DNA of 64,000 bases from Tiliqua scincoides (Eukaryota; Chordata; Lepidosauria; Squamata; Scincidae). Positions 30,263 to 42,583 of this stretch are shown in pieces (position 1 is the stretch's first letter; the number at the start of each line of letters is the position of its first letter). Location of the stretch: contig NC_089829.1 in NCBI RefSeq assembly GCF_035046505.1, positions 8,891,396 through 8,955,395 of the forward strand, read 5' to 3'. The notes beneath the pieces were generated by a model that did no database searches, was not told the origin of the DNA, and saw only the letters and a list, made by a program, of their open reading frames with translations. Position numbers and translations under genes: made by a program.

Positions 30263-31926
30263 CCGCTGTGGTGCGGTTTTGGTGGAAAAAATACAGCTGA
30301 TTGCTGTGGTGCTGTTTTGGTGGGAAAAGTACAGCCGACTGCTGTGGTGCAGTAAGTTTGGCGAGAAAGGGCTTGAGCTGTCATCCACCGCCAAGAATCG
30401 CCCCGTAGCCAGGCTCCTGTGCTATTCCCAAAACCAGGGGGGAGCATGAGCCCTAAAGTTGTCCAGCTGCTTAAGGGGGGCAAGAAGCAACCCCATTTTC
30501 TGCCCCAACACGCACGGCAGTCAGGGAGCTCAGGCAGGATGGCTGCAGTCCTTTTCCCCACAACTTGTTTAAAAGTAAAAAAGGGGCCAAAACCCAAGGA
30601 AAAAAACAGTGTTGAAGGTCAGGTAAGCTGACCAAGAAAACACCCAGCCTAGAGACAAGCCTGCCTAGAGACAAGGTCAGTCTGGGGAATCGAGGGAGCC
30701 CCTCCCCTCAGGAAGACTTTGTAGACTGACCTGCCTGCCTGAGATGGAGGGGCTTCCTAGATGTCAAGGACTGACCCTGCCATGGAGATTCCACTGGATA
30801 ATGCTGTCCCATGGGCCACGGCCTCCCCAGCCCTCAGAAGGCCTCCATACCCACCTGGTGGGTGTGCTGCACAGGTGGCATAAGGGACAGCATTTTGTGG
30901 CCCTGGTCTTAGCAATTTTTGGCAAAAGTTGGAAATGATTTTTTAGACTCTCTGCAGGCCACAGAAGGTTTTCTGGTTGCCAGGGAGGTCGTGGATGGCA
31001 TCCCAAGCCCTCAGAAGGCCTTGGAAAGTCCTGCTTAAAAAAAAAAAAAAAAAAAGGCGCTGCCCCCCTGGATGCCCCAGGCCATTTGCCCCCGGCCCTC
31101 CTCCAAGTATGCCTGTGATGACAACAACAACAGGGCAAGGGTCCCGGGTTGTAGTATTTCATCCTACATGTGAAAAAGAAGAGTTGGGGTGATGGATACC
31201 GTTGTCAGGAGTCCCAATGGTCAGCAGGTGTCACCAAAGAACCAAAGGAATCTGTTTGCTTCTACGCTCTTCTCAAGCAACCCAAAACAGGGAGGAGGGT
31301 GGATTTTGAATTCCTTCTCTGCTGAATTTCTCCCTGGATTTGCAAATTCCAGAGGAGCTCCTAGCACTAAGTTGAGGGTCCTTCCAAAGTTGGGTGTGCA
31401 CATCTGTTTGAATGCTGCTATGAACGTAAGAAGGAGCCTTCAGCTAATGAGACCAGCAGTCTGTCTCACTCAGCTCTGTGAACAGAGGCCCACAGAAGCT
31501 CTCTAGGAGTTCAGGCAGTAGTCAGACTCTGGTCGTGCTGGTCAGCGTACAAACTAAGTCCTCTTGCCTCACCTCAATGAGAGTCAAGTATCAACACAGG
31601 GGCCAGGTGCACACCCACTTTCTTGCCAGTGAGTACAGGGGCCAGGCTTCCCGAGACACTGCAAGATGCTACCAATAGGCACTGAAATTCAAGCTAAACA
31701 CTTGATTATGTTCTGTGACTTATTTGACTTGATTATGTTCTGTTTGCTTTTTTCTGAGCCAAGTCCATCTGCCAACTTCACGGGTTTCCTTGGGAGTTTG
31801 TGTGCTTTGCTCTGGAGTAGCATCTGCTGAACATTACCAGCCACTGACTCCACTTTGGTCAAAGCTTTGCCTTGCGCCCAAGCAAGCCAAATTCCAGCAT
31901 ATTCCATAATTTTTGTTTGCAGACCT
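30263..31926. repeat. 1.66-kb duplicated segment, copy 1
   Basis: Nearly identical to 49,471-51,114 (same orientation, 19 kb away) except for an A-run (18 A at about 31,037 versus 10), one extra 'gattatgttctgtgact' unit in copy 2 and scattered substitutions. Starts with tandem gctgtggtgcggttttggtg units and ends tttgtttgcagacct. It contains a match to the inverted repeat at 43,749-44,059 (agatgtcaaggactgaccct). No protein recognised. It replaces the exon 1 region of copy B. Confidence 0.9.
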
Positions 31927-32041
31927 GACACATCAAATTGATTGCTGCTACTTTGTTCTCATCTGAATGTCAGCCAGGTACTTCTAGTAAGCTTGATCAG
32001 CACCTGATGCGAGGCCAATACACATTGCATGTTTGAACACT

Positions 32042-32047
32042 TTTATT
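32042..32047 (-). promoter_or_regulatory. Polyadenylation signal AATAAA of AADACL4-like A
   Basis: TTTATT on the + strand, about 500 bp past the stop of copy A. The surrounding block (31,930-32,130) is conserved at the 3' side of copies B and E and at 63,190-63,420. Confidence 0.6.
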
Positions 32048-32549
32048 CAATGGTTCACTTGGAAATAAGAGAAAAGCAGAGCATAGAGCAGAGCAAAAAG
32101 CCAAGTCTCTATCTGACAAAGACAGGGTGCTTTGACTTATACAGTTTCCAGAAAGCTCAATCTTTATTTGGCTTTCCCTGACTCTCATAATGCCTTTTAA
32201 AAGCATAACACCACTGCTGGTTTTGCAAAAAATATCACTTTCTTTTGCTTGCATTAGCCATTCTGAGCCCACAGAGGCCACAAGTGGACACGAGCGGACT
32301 CAAAAGAGCCTCTGGAGGCAAAGGTGAGGAGGGAATCCCACTTATCCACTGTGCCTGTGCTTTTTTTCTTTTTTCTTTTAAAGCTTCTGATCATTACCAT
32401 CAATAGTGAAAAAGCTTCTCCTTCAGAGGGACAACATGTAGGACTTATGGTCAAACAATTCATCATCAGATGATTCTGGTTACTGAAAGCAAATGACTGT
32501 TCTTATGCAGAAACAGGAAACTACCACTTTGCATGAACATTGATTTTTG

Positions 32550-33324
32550 TTAGAGACCTTCTAAAAAATGCAATACTTGATTCAAAGAGTCCTTTAAGTT
32601 TTGAAATTCCAGAAATGGATAATTAAGTAGTAGTAACATTCCATGCACACCATCCCGAGCATGGTACCAGGTCACTGGCACACCGTTGTCCTCCAAGCGT
32701 TTCTTGTACAAAAGTCCATCATCCCTGAGAATGTCATATTCGCAGGTCAAAAGGAAAGTCTCAGGCAGTTGCTGGATAACCTCATCATCAGCTAGAAGTG
32801 GGGAAAACCTGGTCTCAAGTGCTGCCTTGCACACTTCGTACAGTACTTCTGAAAACGAGGCAAGCACTGGGGGCTCAGAGGCCTTGATCTTGAACTCGGC
32901 CGGAATGAGGTTGGCATTAATCCACTTACTGTACTTCACCCTCATGGCCTCAGGAACATGGGCATTTTTCATAATTGCATTCACACCTCTAGGTTTCAGA
33001 GCAAGATTCATGAAATAAAAAATCACAAGCAATTTTTTGGATAAAATAGGGCTTGAGTGGTACTGCTGGTAGGAAGGCAAATTGATATCTAGTGCCTGGA
33101 GAAATGGGTATATCAAGATCTGTGCTCGGAGCCTTGGGAGATCCGCTCGGGACACCAGTTCTTGGGCAACCGCTGTAGAATATGTGCCACCACTACTGTC
33201 CCCACCAATAATAATGCGATTGGGGTCAACTCCGTAATCCTTGGCGTGCTTCAGAAAGTGTATGGCAGCTGTGAGACAGTCTCTTAGCTTGATTGGATGT
33301 GGATGCTCAGGAGCTAAACGATAC
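32550..33324 (-). CDS. AADACL4: AADACL4-like A, exon 4 (terminal)
   Basis: 775 coding bp, acceptor gctttag. Encodes YRLAPEHPHP, IIIGGDSSGGTYS, PLLADDEVIQQLPETFLLTC, the Asp and His segments and the end LHFLEGL, then stop. Confidence 0.95.
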
Positions 33325-36300
33325 CTAAAGCAATGGCAAAAATGATCCACATTTATCATTTTGATACTCCTTTTGATGAGATTGGATACCCCCCCCCCCC
33401 ACCGTGAACACAATCAACAGAATTCTGAACATAGAGGTTGTACCTAAGGCTTGGGATGAAGCAAAAATTGTTGTGGTCTCCTTTAGATCTGCTTAGTTCC
33501 TAGAGAAGTAATTCCTGCAGTGGTAAGTTGGTCAACCTAAAGCTGCCCCTTTCTGGCCTCACACACACTGACTCTGCACCAGGGAGAGAGGCTGTTCTAT
33601 TCAGACAGGCAGACATTCCAAGCTTACTTATAAGCCAATCCTCAACTCCAGAACCACATACTCTTTTCTAACACAAAGAAATACAAAGTCACTTACCCAA
33701 CACTTACAACCACAGAATCACTTCTTTGGGCAATACTGCGACAGATTCGTTCATATCCTCCTGAAAAACACGTTTTTCCAAGGGAGATTATTGGACAAGT
33801 TCTATGAACATCGATGAAGAGATAAAAGCCTCAGGGGATTTTTTTCATGTAGAAATCATGAGGTTGGGAAGGCACTGGGAGTAGATATGATTCCATTATT
33901 TTGTTTTAACCATTAAGAGGAATAAAAGCAGGTTAATGAAAGAAAAGGAAATTAGAAGGAAGGCTAGCAGTTCAGTCACAGAGAACATGCCCTGCATGCA
34001 GAAGATTCTGGACTCAATCCCTGGCCACATCTCCTGGAAGGGCAGGATGAGACAAGGCCATGAAAGCAAGCTAAAACTAATCATTTATGCAAATATTTAC
34101 TTATGTTAATAATGTTTATGCTATGTTATGGGTGTTTATAGCTAAATTAGTTTAAAACAAATTATTGGTTTATATGTTTAGGAAATAAGGAAAAGTGTTT
34201 ATTTGTTTAGCATGCTTATATGTTGAGAACCAAAAAAAAAACCCAAACATTTTTTTGGTCTCTGTCTGCAAAATGCAAGCTGGCTGCTAATTAGTCTCAA
34301 GGAATGTCTCTTGGCAAACTGCCAAAGCATCAGATAAGATGAACGCTTCATGAAAAAGGGAGTGAAATACACTCCCAAGCTTGAATGACAAAACAAGTGG
34401 ACAGATGAAAACACATGGAAAAAGAACATTTTTGGCTTTTTAAACCTATTATTCTATTAGTTCCCTTTTAAATCAAAAAAGGAAAACAAAAACAGTTTTG
34501 CCATTTTAAAACATTGTATTTTCAGAAGGACAATTTTATGAATACTGAGAGAGTTATTTACACCAGAGCATCACAGAAGTGTCAAATAAATTACTAAGTT
34601 AGCATGCATGCCAAATATTCTTCAATAGTTAATAGTTATAGAGTGTAACTAACACACATATATAAGGATGTAATAGTTTAGGAATAAGTTTTATTGTTTG
34701 AAAGTTAATAATAGCATAAAATACACAGAAAGGTGAAAAAGCTATTAAAAAGGCTTAAAGTCACAAGTCTGAAAATGTAACCTTGAGAGGCAGATGTCTT
34801 GCAAAAGTTAATTAAAAAGAGTCTAACAAGGAGACTCTGAAATGTGGTATAAAGTTACTCCTCACAGATAAGACTCTTACCTTAAGCAAGAGCATTCCTA
34901 ACTCTGTATCTCCTCTGTAGACTCAAGGTCCTGCCTGATACTTTTAATTGGAACTATTGAGTTACAACTCAAAGTGACAGATTTAGATACAACATACGAG
35001 AGAACAAATAAGGAGTAGCCAGGAAGCAGGATGCACCTGCAACAATTAATTGGGAAAAGTTATATCTCTTGGCACCAAGAAGCGAGAAAACCAAAGGTTA
35101 TACACAGGTTAGAAACATTTTAATGAGGAAAACTAGCAACATTAGATAGAAAGGCCTTGGCAAGGACAGTTTATCAGTTGCTAATGAAAAATAGAGTTTT
35201 CTAAGATACAGACACCTGCAGAAACCAGCTAAACAGGAACAGATAAGCAGTAACATTCCTGAAAAAGTCCCCCAATTAAACCAAACATCATTAGAGCCTC
35301 TGTCTGAACTAAAAGCTGACAGAAGGAGCTAGATTTAGTTAAAATAAATGAGAAAAGTCTCTTAAAATCCTTTTTACAATAAGAGGTTAGTTTGTCTTGT
35401 ATTAAATATATGTTTATACCACTATACATCACAGCAACATGTCACATATAGAGAATCACACATGAAATAGAAGACAGACCAAAGGGCTTAGTTTAAACAG
35501 AGGTTGGCAGAAAGCCCACAGTGTTTGATGAGACCAGACAGAAAGGAATTTGGAAAGATAACACTGGTAGCTCTACCAAGGTCAAACCAGTAAAGAGTAG
35601 TAAAAGATAAGAGCAGAGACATACCAAAGACCAGTAAATGAGTAAACAGTGCCATCTAGTGGTTTTTGAAATCTTTAAATTCTATATGTCTAAATGTATG
35701 TATTTGCCTTTTTTGGAGTCTGTAACTTGAAACCAACCAATCAAATGCTTGTAAAGTTATATGTGGCCAACCCTGAGAAAGCCCTCCATCTCTGATGTCA
35801 CACACCAGCCAATGAGAAGTTTAAGACTCCTCAAACAAAGGAGCCAGAATCAAATATAAGTGAGAGGCTCACACTGGAAAATTGCTTTCTCTGAGAGCTC
35901 CCACATGGCTCTCATTGCTCTCTTCACTTTGGACAGGAGTCCCTGAGAAGCCCCTTGCTGGCAATGAAATAAAGCTTGCAGACAATCACCACTCTTGCCT
36001 ACCGAGTTTGATTTTGAGTTTGATTTTGACCTTGCAACAAGGGTATCCCAAGAAGGTGAAAATCTGGTTGAGTATTATAAGGCTTCAGCCTGTTGTCATC
36101 CTGGACCTAGCTGTTTCCATTTTGGGAAAGCAGCTCAATCACATGCTGAAAAAAGGAATTGTTTGTTTGGTCTGGGAGCAACCATTCAAAGATCTGGGCA
36201 GCAAAGAGCCTAGTTCTGCACAGCTTGTTTTAAATAGCCAAGGACACCTTGATTGGCCATGAGATACAACTGTGTCTTCTGGTTGGGAGGAGGCAGGAGT

Positions 36301-39300
36301 AAGTAGTTTTCCAGGTTATAAAGCCTTCTGGAAGTTTCAGAAGGTTCTGACTTTCTATTCGTTGTGAGCTGAGAGTTGGGTATAAAGTTGGAAGGGGGTA
36401 TGACTGCTTTACCATTCTGTCATGAATGCCTACCTGGTCAGATGCTGTGAGTGAGATAGGATGCAGACCTGGTGTAGAGTAAGCTTTGAGATACCTAACT
36501 GGGAGAGGGTTAGGGTCTGTAAGTTCTTAGGAAGCTGGTTTCATTATTTTGTGTTCTATCACTGTCCAATTGCCTGCTCTTTTATGTGTAACCTTATTTA
36601 ATCCTTAAAATAAACCAAACATACACAGTTGTGCATCGCTTAATGACAGGGATGTGGTCCGGCACCCCTGTTGTCAAGAGAGGCTTGATGTTAAACAAAA
36701 CCTTCAAAGCTGAGGGGAGCTGTGCCTTGCCTCTGGAGACTTTTCGGAGCCCCGCAGAGGCAGCACATGTCTGAGCTGCCTCTGGGAGGCTCAGAATGGC
36801 TGAAACAACCAAGAAAATGTGACTTTCCTATTAGGAAACAAAAGTGACATTTTTTGCTTTATTAGGCATTAGGAGGCCCGGGGAAGCCTTGCAGGGCTAA
36901 AAAAGCCTCTGGAGGCAATGGTCCCCTTGGTTTTGGAGGCTTGGGGAGGGGGACAAGGACCAGTGGCAGCTGTCACATATGTGGGCCATCACTGGTTGGA
37001 ACATCAGTAACATCACCTGTATTTCCATTTGTGTTTTTCTGAGCAAGCCATCAAGACACTGGGCAGTGACTGGTCCTCCACGCACTTCTCATCACCCCTC
37101 AAAGCAATCCAAGCTACAGGCCACCAGCACATCTTGTACCAATGGATTTCCCAAATAAATTACACAGTGAGTGAAGAATTCTCTCTTTATGTCTGTCCAA
37201 AATGACCCACCTATCGGTTTTGTTGGCTGATCTCATGATCCTGAAACAATGGTGCAAAATTCACTCCCTCATTCTGTGTGCAGGTCGTGACAATGAGAAT
37301 GGCCAGAGGCCTAGTGCAGGCACCACACTGGCTCACAGAATTTCCCCCTTCCCCCACTGGAGCAGAAAGGTTGGCAGCAGGGGTGCTTCAGGAGAGGAAC
37401 AGGCTGGGGAGAGACTTAGGATGGGGGTATTTCAGGGAAGGGAGGGGGAAATCTTGGTTGCAGCCAGGCACACCAAGCACCTATCCCCCTCTTCCCATCC
37501 CAACCTGCCCTGAGTCCTCTTGGGCTTACACCAGCTAAAGAGTTGGCATAGTTCTATGGAGAATCATTGTGGACCAGGTGGCTTAAGAGGAGGTAATATT
37601 TTTACTTACCTTCCTTAGCCGTCTGGTCCTCTCCCCAAAGCAGGGAGAGCACAGGGTCCATCAGCACCACTGCATATTATGGGCTAGTGGGAGTAAGACT
37701 GAGCCCTAAAACTTATTTATCTTGTTGCAGATCCCATAAGGCTGTCATTCCTTCCTAGATTCACAAATCTCTTATGTCTTCATTCTGGGTTGTGTTGAAC
37801 CTTGTGCACCACTTCAAATGACTTTCCTACAATTATCTGTGAACAGAATCGCACTGAAATCATGTAGCTAAACCACATTTGGAAGATGCACAAATTCAAC
37901 AATTTCCCTTTGAGCAGATTAATAGGTACATATTTTGCAAAATGCTATTATGATGGACTGTCATTTTTTTTTTTTAAAATAGCCATGAAATCCCCCGCCC
38001 CCCCAAAGTAGTTTCCCTCAAAGGAACTTACGGATGCTCCCAACCAGGCCAGCTCCACCATGAAGGTAGAGCATTCCTCTCTTTTGGCCAGCAACTGGTG
38101 TTTTGGGCCAGTACACCCTCACTGGGACGTCGTCAAAAATCAGATCCATGATGAGCAGGTTGGAGTTCTGTAATGGTGGTATCCCATCGAATGTCAACCG
38201 CACTAATGCAAGCTTGTGGCAGATGCCAAGTTTTTCGAGAAACTTCCCCTAATTTCAAAGCAACGTAGAGAAAGCAAATCAAGAGACATTAGCATCCATG
38301 TTATTTTTTTTTATGTATTATGGCTTTAAGTGATAAATATTTGGGGGGGGGGAATGTTCTCCCATGTAGCCTGGGTGCATCTTTAGCTCTCACCCCTTTG
38401 CTCTCACATTATAAATAATAAAAGCTATGCATATAGAAATACTCAGAACATAGTAAAATACTTTTATAACAAGCACAATTATCTGGTGGCTCAAATGCAG
38501 CCAGCAATAAAATATAAAATAAATGCATAATAAGCACAGAGCAAACAGTTTAAAATCCCAGCAGAGTGCGGGGGGGGGGGGGGCAAATGCCCCAGAGTGC
38601 CATGTTTCTGGTGCTGGTGTCACCTTCCTCACCTGCCCCACCCTGCACCCCACCCCCATTCAGAGCCCTCTGGAGAGCCATGGAGGCTATGTGCCTTGTC
38701 CCCAATCCTCCAAGAATTCTGGACTAAGAGGAATTCAGGTCAGGATTAAAAGTTTTAAATTATGGTTGAAATTTTTTCCTGTTAAACGCACTTTGCCTTT
38801 TGATGCCTCCAATAATAGCGGTTTTCAGCCTTCCTGAGGACTCAGAAGGCTTTTAGAGGGTTGGGAAAGTAGCACATAGCCTTCCTGTCCCTTGGAAAGG
38901 CTGAAAATTGCTACTTCCTGTTTTCAGAAGTCTTTCAGAGGGCCAGGGAGGCGCACGGACTGCCCACCTCTAAAAAGGCCACTTGAGAACAGAAGGGGAC
39001 AAAGTGCGTTTAACAGGAAACGATTTCAACCATAATTTAAAACCTATTTAATCCTGACCTGAATTCCTCTTAGTCCAGAATTCTTTTCAAAGAACAGAGA
39101 GTTAACCACAGCAGGCAGAGGACAAAGAGTGACTCTCCAAAGACCATTCTTATAATCTACCCAGGCTGAAAGAATGGAACACAGCTGCCCCTTTTCCCTT
39201 GTCAGGCCTCTGGTCCAGGGTACCACTCAACATTGCTGAGCTGGTGGATGGTCCCACAGGTATGGCTTGCTCCTAACCTTCAGTGGCTCTGTAGGGGAAG

Positions 39301-40760
39301 CTCAGCGAGGCCTCAGTCTATTGGGGGGGGGGTTGTTGAATGCACCCTGATCCCCTGCCTGGGTCTTGAGGCAAGCCAGTGGTTCCCAGGCAGGTAACCT
39401 CTGCCTGCCTCACCTGTCCTCAGACTCCTCATCATCACTGGCCAACCCCAGCTTTATGGAGCTTATCAGCTCCACCCGACTTCTCCCCCTTCCTGCCAGA
39501 CATCCTTAAAGTGACCCCAGCCTCCTTTCCCCCTGCATATTCCCTGGTGGTGTCTAATGGGATAGCAGGCAGTTGTCTGTCAGGTCGGGGGTGCTTTGCC
39601 TCCTCTCTTGCCTGCCCTGGTGGAGAAGGTGCCCGCCCCATTGCCAGGGCTCACAATGCATCCTCATGGCGTCCTCAAACACAGGGGGTCCTCACCCAGA
39701 GAGCGGGGCCTGCTGTGGGCGTCTCTAGCTGGCAAGGTCCTTGCCACAGGCGTCCTGGGAAGCCCCAAGGTTTCCTGGGGTCCTGGCAGCAGGTGGGGGA
39801 CGTGAACAGCGGCTGCTCCTCCTGCTACTTGCCCTGGTTAAAGGAGTGTCTTGGTTGGCTGCGGGGGGCAGTCTGGGAGGCTATGCCTTGTTCACCCTCC
39901 CTGCTGGGGCTGCGGTTGGAGGCCCTGCTTGGCAAGCGCTCACCGCCTCCAGGTGGCCCTCTAGGGATGGCAGTAGCAGCAGGGGCTCTTGTATGACAGC
40001 TCGGGGTTGGATGCTGCCCCTCATCCCCCGCAGATAAGTCAGGAGCTCTCAGGTGGACTGTCCCCTGACATCCCCATTAAAAAAAACCCTGTTCCCTTAA
40101 AGGGGAAAAGGCTGTTCTTCCTTCCTAACCATCATATCACTTATTGTGAGGTCATTTAGTCTGGAAGCTCCTGGAGCTTCACTGCTTGGCAGGGCTACTC
40201 AGCTTTCACTAGACAGACCCCATGGACCCTTGATCCATCTAGCTCAGTACTGTCAAGCACTGACTGGCAGCAGCTGTCCTGGGCTTCAGGCTCCTTCCCT
40301 GACCAACCTGGAGATGCTGCCTTGGATTGAAACTAGAGCATTCCATGGGCAAAGCAAACACCCTGGCAAAGACAGCCTCTACACTCACATTTCGTTTCCC
40401 ACATGATGGTGTTTCTCTTCATGATGCAGATCAGCCACAACCCTCATTTAGGCACTTACAAGACTACTTCGTGTTCCTCTCTCCTAGCCACTGCAGGTCA
40501 ATTTGTGAGAATACGGTGTGCCCTGCATCTCCTGTGAGCAACTTAACAGAACAAGGATATATATAAAGTGCAAGTAAGCTTACCAAACCAAATGCGCAAT
40601 CACGCACTATATCCATAGCTTGTAGTATTACACGTTGTTTGAATCCAGGAGGCAAGTCTGTCCTGGTGATGGCATAATAAACGGTCCATGGAAACATCAG
40701 GGTAGAAATGCAGGTGAAGATATACCAGGACAGAACCATCAGAACTTTAGCAAGTGCCAT
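32550..40760 (-). CDS. AADACL4: AADACL4-like serine hydrolase, copy A (intact, 4 exons)
   Basis: Exons (minus strand): 40,584-40,760; 38,032-38,248; 33,697-33,760; 32,550-33,324. Phases match and give 410 residues (human AADACL4 ~407). The family are type II ER-membrane alpha/beta hydrolases of the hormone-sensitive-lipase group; AADAC deacylates arylacetamides and neutral lipids, but the AADACL4 substrate is not known. Seen: N-terminal signal-anchor (residues ~5-25), LEKLGIC, oxyanion motif HGGA (122-125), YRLAPEHPHP, nucleophile in GDSSGG (Ser196), Asp350 in CEYDILRDDG and His380 in DGVHG. All catalytic parts are present and no defect is seen. The HGGA form (not HGGG) also fits AADACL4. The symbol marks the family; one-to-one orthology is not shown because the locus is a tandem array. 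Confidence 0.93.
33697..33760 (-). CDS. AADACL4: AADACL4-like A, exon 3
   Basis: 64 bp, acceptor tttttcag, donor TTGG|GTAAGT. Completes Arg and encodes GYERICRSIAQRSDSVVVSV plus two bases of Gly. Confidence 0.92.
33955..34060 (+). repeat. MIR-like tRNA SINE in intron 2 of copy A
   Basis: agcagttcagtcacagagaa ... ctcaatccctggcca. The matching SINE lies at 55,785-55,860 in intron 2 of copy E, at about the same distance from exon 3, so it predates the duplication. Confidence 0.75.
34061..37290 (+). mobile_element. Insertion specific to copy A intron 2, LTR-like parts
   Basis: Absent from intron 2 of copy E, where flanking sequence is nearly continuous. 35,640-36,045 looks like a retroviral-type LTR: two CCAAT boxes, tataagtgagagg and an AATAAA (about 35,968) before a T-rich end. 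A second TATA/AATAAA pair lies at 36,318 and 36,607. No coding parts are recognised. Ends not defined; treat as probable LTR fossils. Confidence 0.4.
38032..38248 (-). CDS. AADACL4: AADACL4-like A, exon 2
   Basis: 217 bp, acceptor aaattag, donor ATCC|GTAAGT. Encodes GKFLEKLGICHK, NSNLLIMDLIFDDVPVRVYW and the oxyanion loop YLHGGAGLVGSI. Ends phase 1, the Arg codon being shared with exon 3. Confidence 0.93.
38702..39088. repeat. Inverted repeat in intron 1 of copy A
   Basis: Left arm (~38,702-38,790) ttctggactaagaggaattc ... cctgttaaacgcactttg pairs with right arm (~39,000-39,088) caaagtgcgtttaacagga ... gaattcctcttagtccagaa. Arms of ~85 bp, spacer ~210 bp. Copy B has only the right-arm type. 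Confidence 0.85.
39200..40070. mobile_element. Solo LTR-like fossil, 871 bp
   Basis: Bounded by TGTCAGG ... CCTGACA, with flanking TCCCT (39195-39199) and TCCCC (40071-40075) as a probable 5-bp target duplication. Intron 1 of copy B has the uninterrupted site (cttttccccataac, 29,719-29,732). No internal genes. Post-dates the A/B duplication. LTR class not determined. Confidence 0.65.
40200..40360 (-). repeat. MIR-like SINE in intron 1 of copy A
   Basis: cttgatccatctagctcagt, actgactggcagcagctgtc, gattgaaactagagc on the + strand. Confidence 0.75.
40584..40760 (-). CDS. AADACL4: AADACL4-like A, exon 1
   Basis: 59 codons from the ATG at 40,760, chosen because the same Met, length and MA(L/F) start occur in copies C, D and E. 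Encodes the membrane anchor and YYAITRTDLPPGF. Donor TTTG|GTAAGC, phase 0. Confidence 0.9.
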
Positions 40761-41053
40761 CCCGTTTGCTCAGGAGATCACACTGGAGACATCCCTCTCG
40801 GCATCAGAGGCAAACTGAGTCCTGCCTCAGCAACGTCTCTCCAGTAAGTATAGAGGCAACAGCCCTGCACCCACCTTTGCTTTCTTGCTTAATGGCAAAG
40901 CTCAGAAGCTATTTGTTTTTGTTTTTTGCCCTGCTTCAGTGGTTTAGCAATCACGTTATTCAGTGATTTCCAAACTGAAGCTGGAAGATAGAGAATGCAA
41001 TGTTGGTTTCAAAAGGATCCAGATGTCTGAGTAATTGCAGGTTAGTCAACTTA

Positions 41054-41360
41054 CAGCATAATCCTACCCTGTGCTAGAACAGCCAAGCCCTGCCTCCCAC
41101 TCCCCTCTGGGGCAGCCCACCACCTGCCCTCTCCCTGCCCAGGAATGCTTCTTTCCCACCTCCTCCCTGCCTCCTCCCCACCCACCATAGAGCCTTGTGT
41201 TGGCCCAGTTGGGCCTACGCAAGGCTCGCCACACAAGCTGCCACAAGCTGAATCCAGCCTCTGTGTGCCGGCGCACCTCCGTGCGCTGTCGCAGCTTGCT
41301 CATGAGAAGGCACAAACATACTTTATAGCATGTTTGTGACTCCCCTTAGGATTGTGCTGC
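41054..41360. mobile_element. GC-rich MITE, 'GCGCAATCCTAA' family
   Basis: Starts cagcataatcctaccctgtg and ends ccttaggattgtgctg. The internal gcatgtttgtgac end-piece is shared with 42,584-43,103 and 47,232-47,800. Interrupts the upstream region of copy A. Confidence 0.7.
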
Positions 41361-41468
41361 ACATGTGTGTTCTGCTAAAGGAAGAATGTATCTGGTTGAA
41401 GGGAAATCCTCCTGGTGACTGCAAAGCTCAGTCCTGCCCCATGTTCCCAGGTGTGCTTTCAATGCAGG

Positions 41469-41900
41469 TTAACCTGTGCAAGTGGAAAAAGACTCTCTCC
41501 TGTGCTGGATTCCTGTGTACCATCCAGCAGCTTGCAGCTCGGTGGCTTTATAGGAGACAAACATCGCCTCCAATCGTCTAAAGAGAGCTGTCCTTGAGAC
41601 ATAAAAACTTAACACCCTCTCCACATCTAAAGGCAGTTTTCTGGGAGAGCTGTCATAAGGGACAAATGGCCATGGGTTTGAACAGATGTCTGGTAAGTGC
41701 CTTAAGCACCAGAGTGAGAGCCCAGTGGAGGAATTGGTGGAGGATTTATGAGGGCTGCCCCCTTCAGAAATGTAAGTATGTAAGTATGTGGGGGTGGGAT
41801 GAGAGAGCGCTTCCCCTGGATAACCAAGTATAGAGGCTATGGCCGACACCTGGCATCTGAGGGTGGCTGTGCTCAAACCCTATTGGGACCAGTCTGAAGG
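41469..41900 (-). mobile_element. DIRS-type retroelement fossil (tyrosine-recombinase part)
   Basis: Minus-strand sequence resembles the N-terminal half of the tyrosine recombinase of vertebrate DIRS elements (LPLDVERVLSFYVSRTALFR). Old, broken fragment. Confidence 0.7.
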
Positions 41901-42583
41901 AATTCAAGGAGATCCTTCACCTTGGGTCTCACAGAATCGATCTGTCTACTCAAACACCAGGTTGTAAAAACCCTTCAAGTATAGTTCTATATCTTGTTAG
42001 TGGGGGATCTTTTTTCGAAGAGCATGTTATTTAACACTGCTTCTGAATAGTCCTTGGCACAGCCTCCACACAGCTGAGTATAGGATGCCTGGGTGAGGGT
42101 GTGTGATCCAGCCCTGACTAACGATGATGATGGCTGACCCCCTTTCCCCTTGCAGTTGCTGAAGAGGGCCCTCCCCCTACTGACCTGCTGGTCTTATAGG
42201 ACAGTTTGGTTCTCTACCTCACTTGGATATTGCTCTGCTCCCTGAACCATTAAGCCTAGCTGGAGGTTCAAAAGGAATGGGAAGATTTGTATACCCTTCC
42301 TTGCTTGCCACTGGAAGCACCTTCTTCTTGTCTCAGTTCTCTGTTTGGACTGTATCTACTGTCTCCCCAAAAGGCTTTGAACCTGGAAAGGGTATTCCAA
42401 CCAGACAAGACTGGGAACATGGATCCATCTCCCTCTGCTCTAGTCAATGTTCTGTTGATCTTGGAAAGGCCTATGGGAAAAAAAAGCAGCAGGGAAGGGG
42501 GCCACGGAGACCCCACCTGATTTGATCCCAACCCCAGTCCTTCAACACCCCCCCTCCAATTCCTTGGTGCCCACTGGCACTTT

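Noticed and set aside
39379-39996. 205-codon open frame
   Set aside because: Lies inside the solo LTR-like insertion; GC-rich with no recognised domain.
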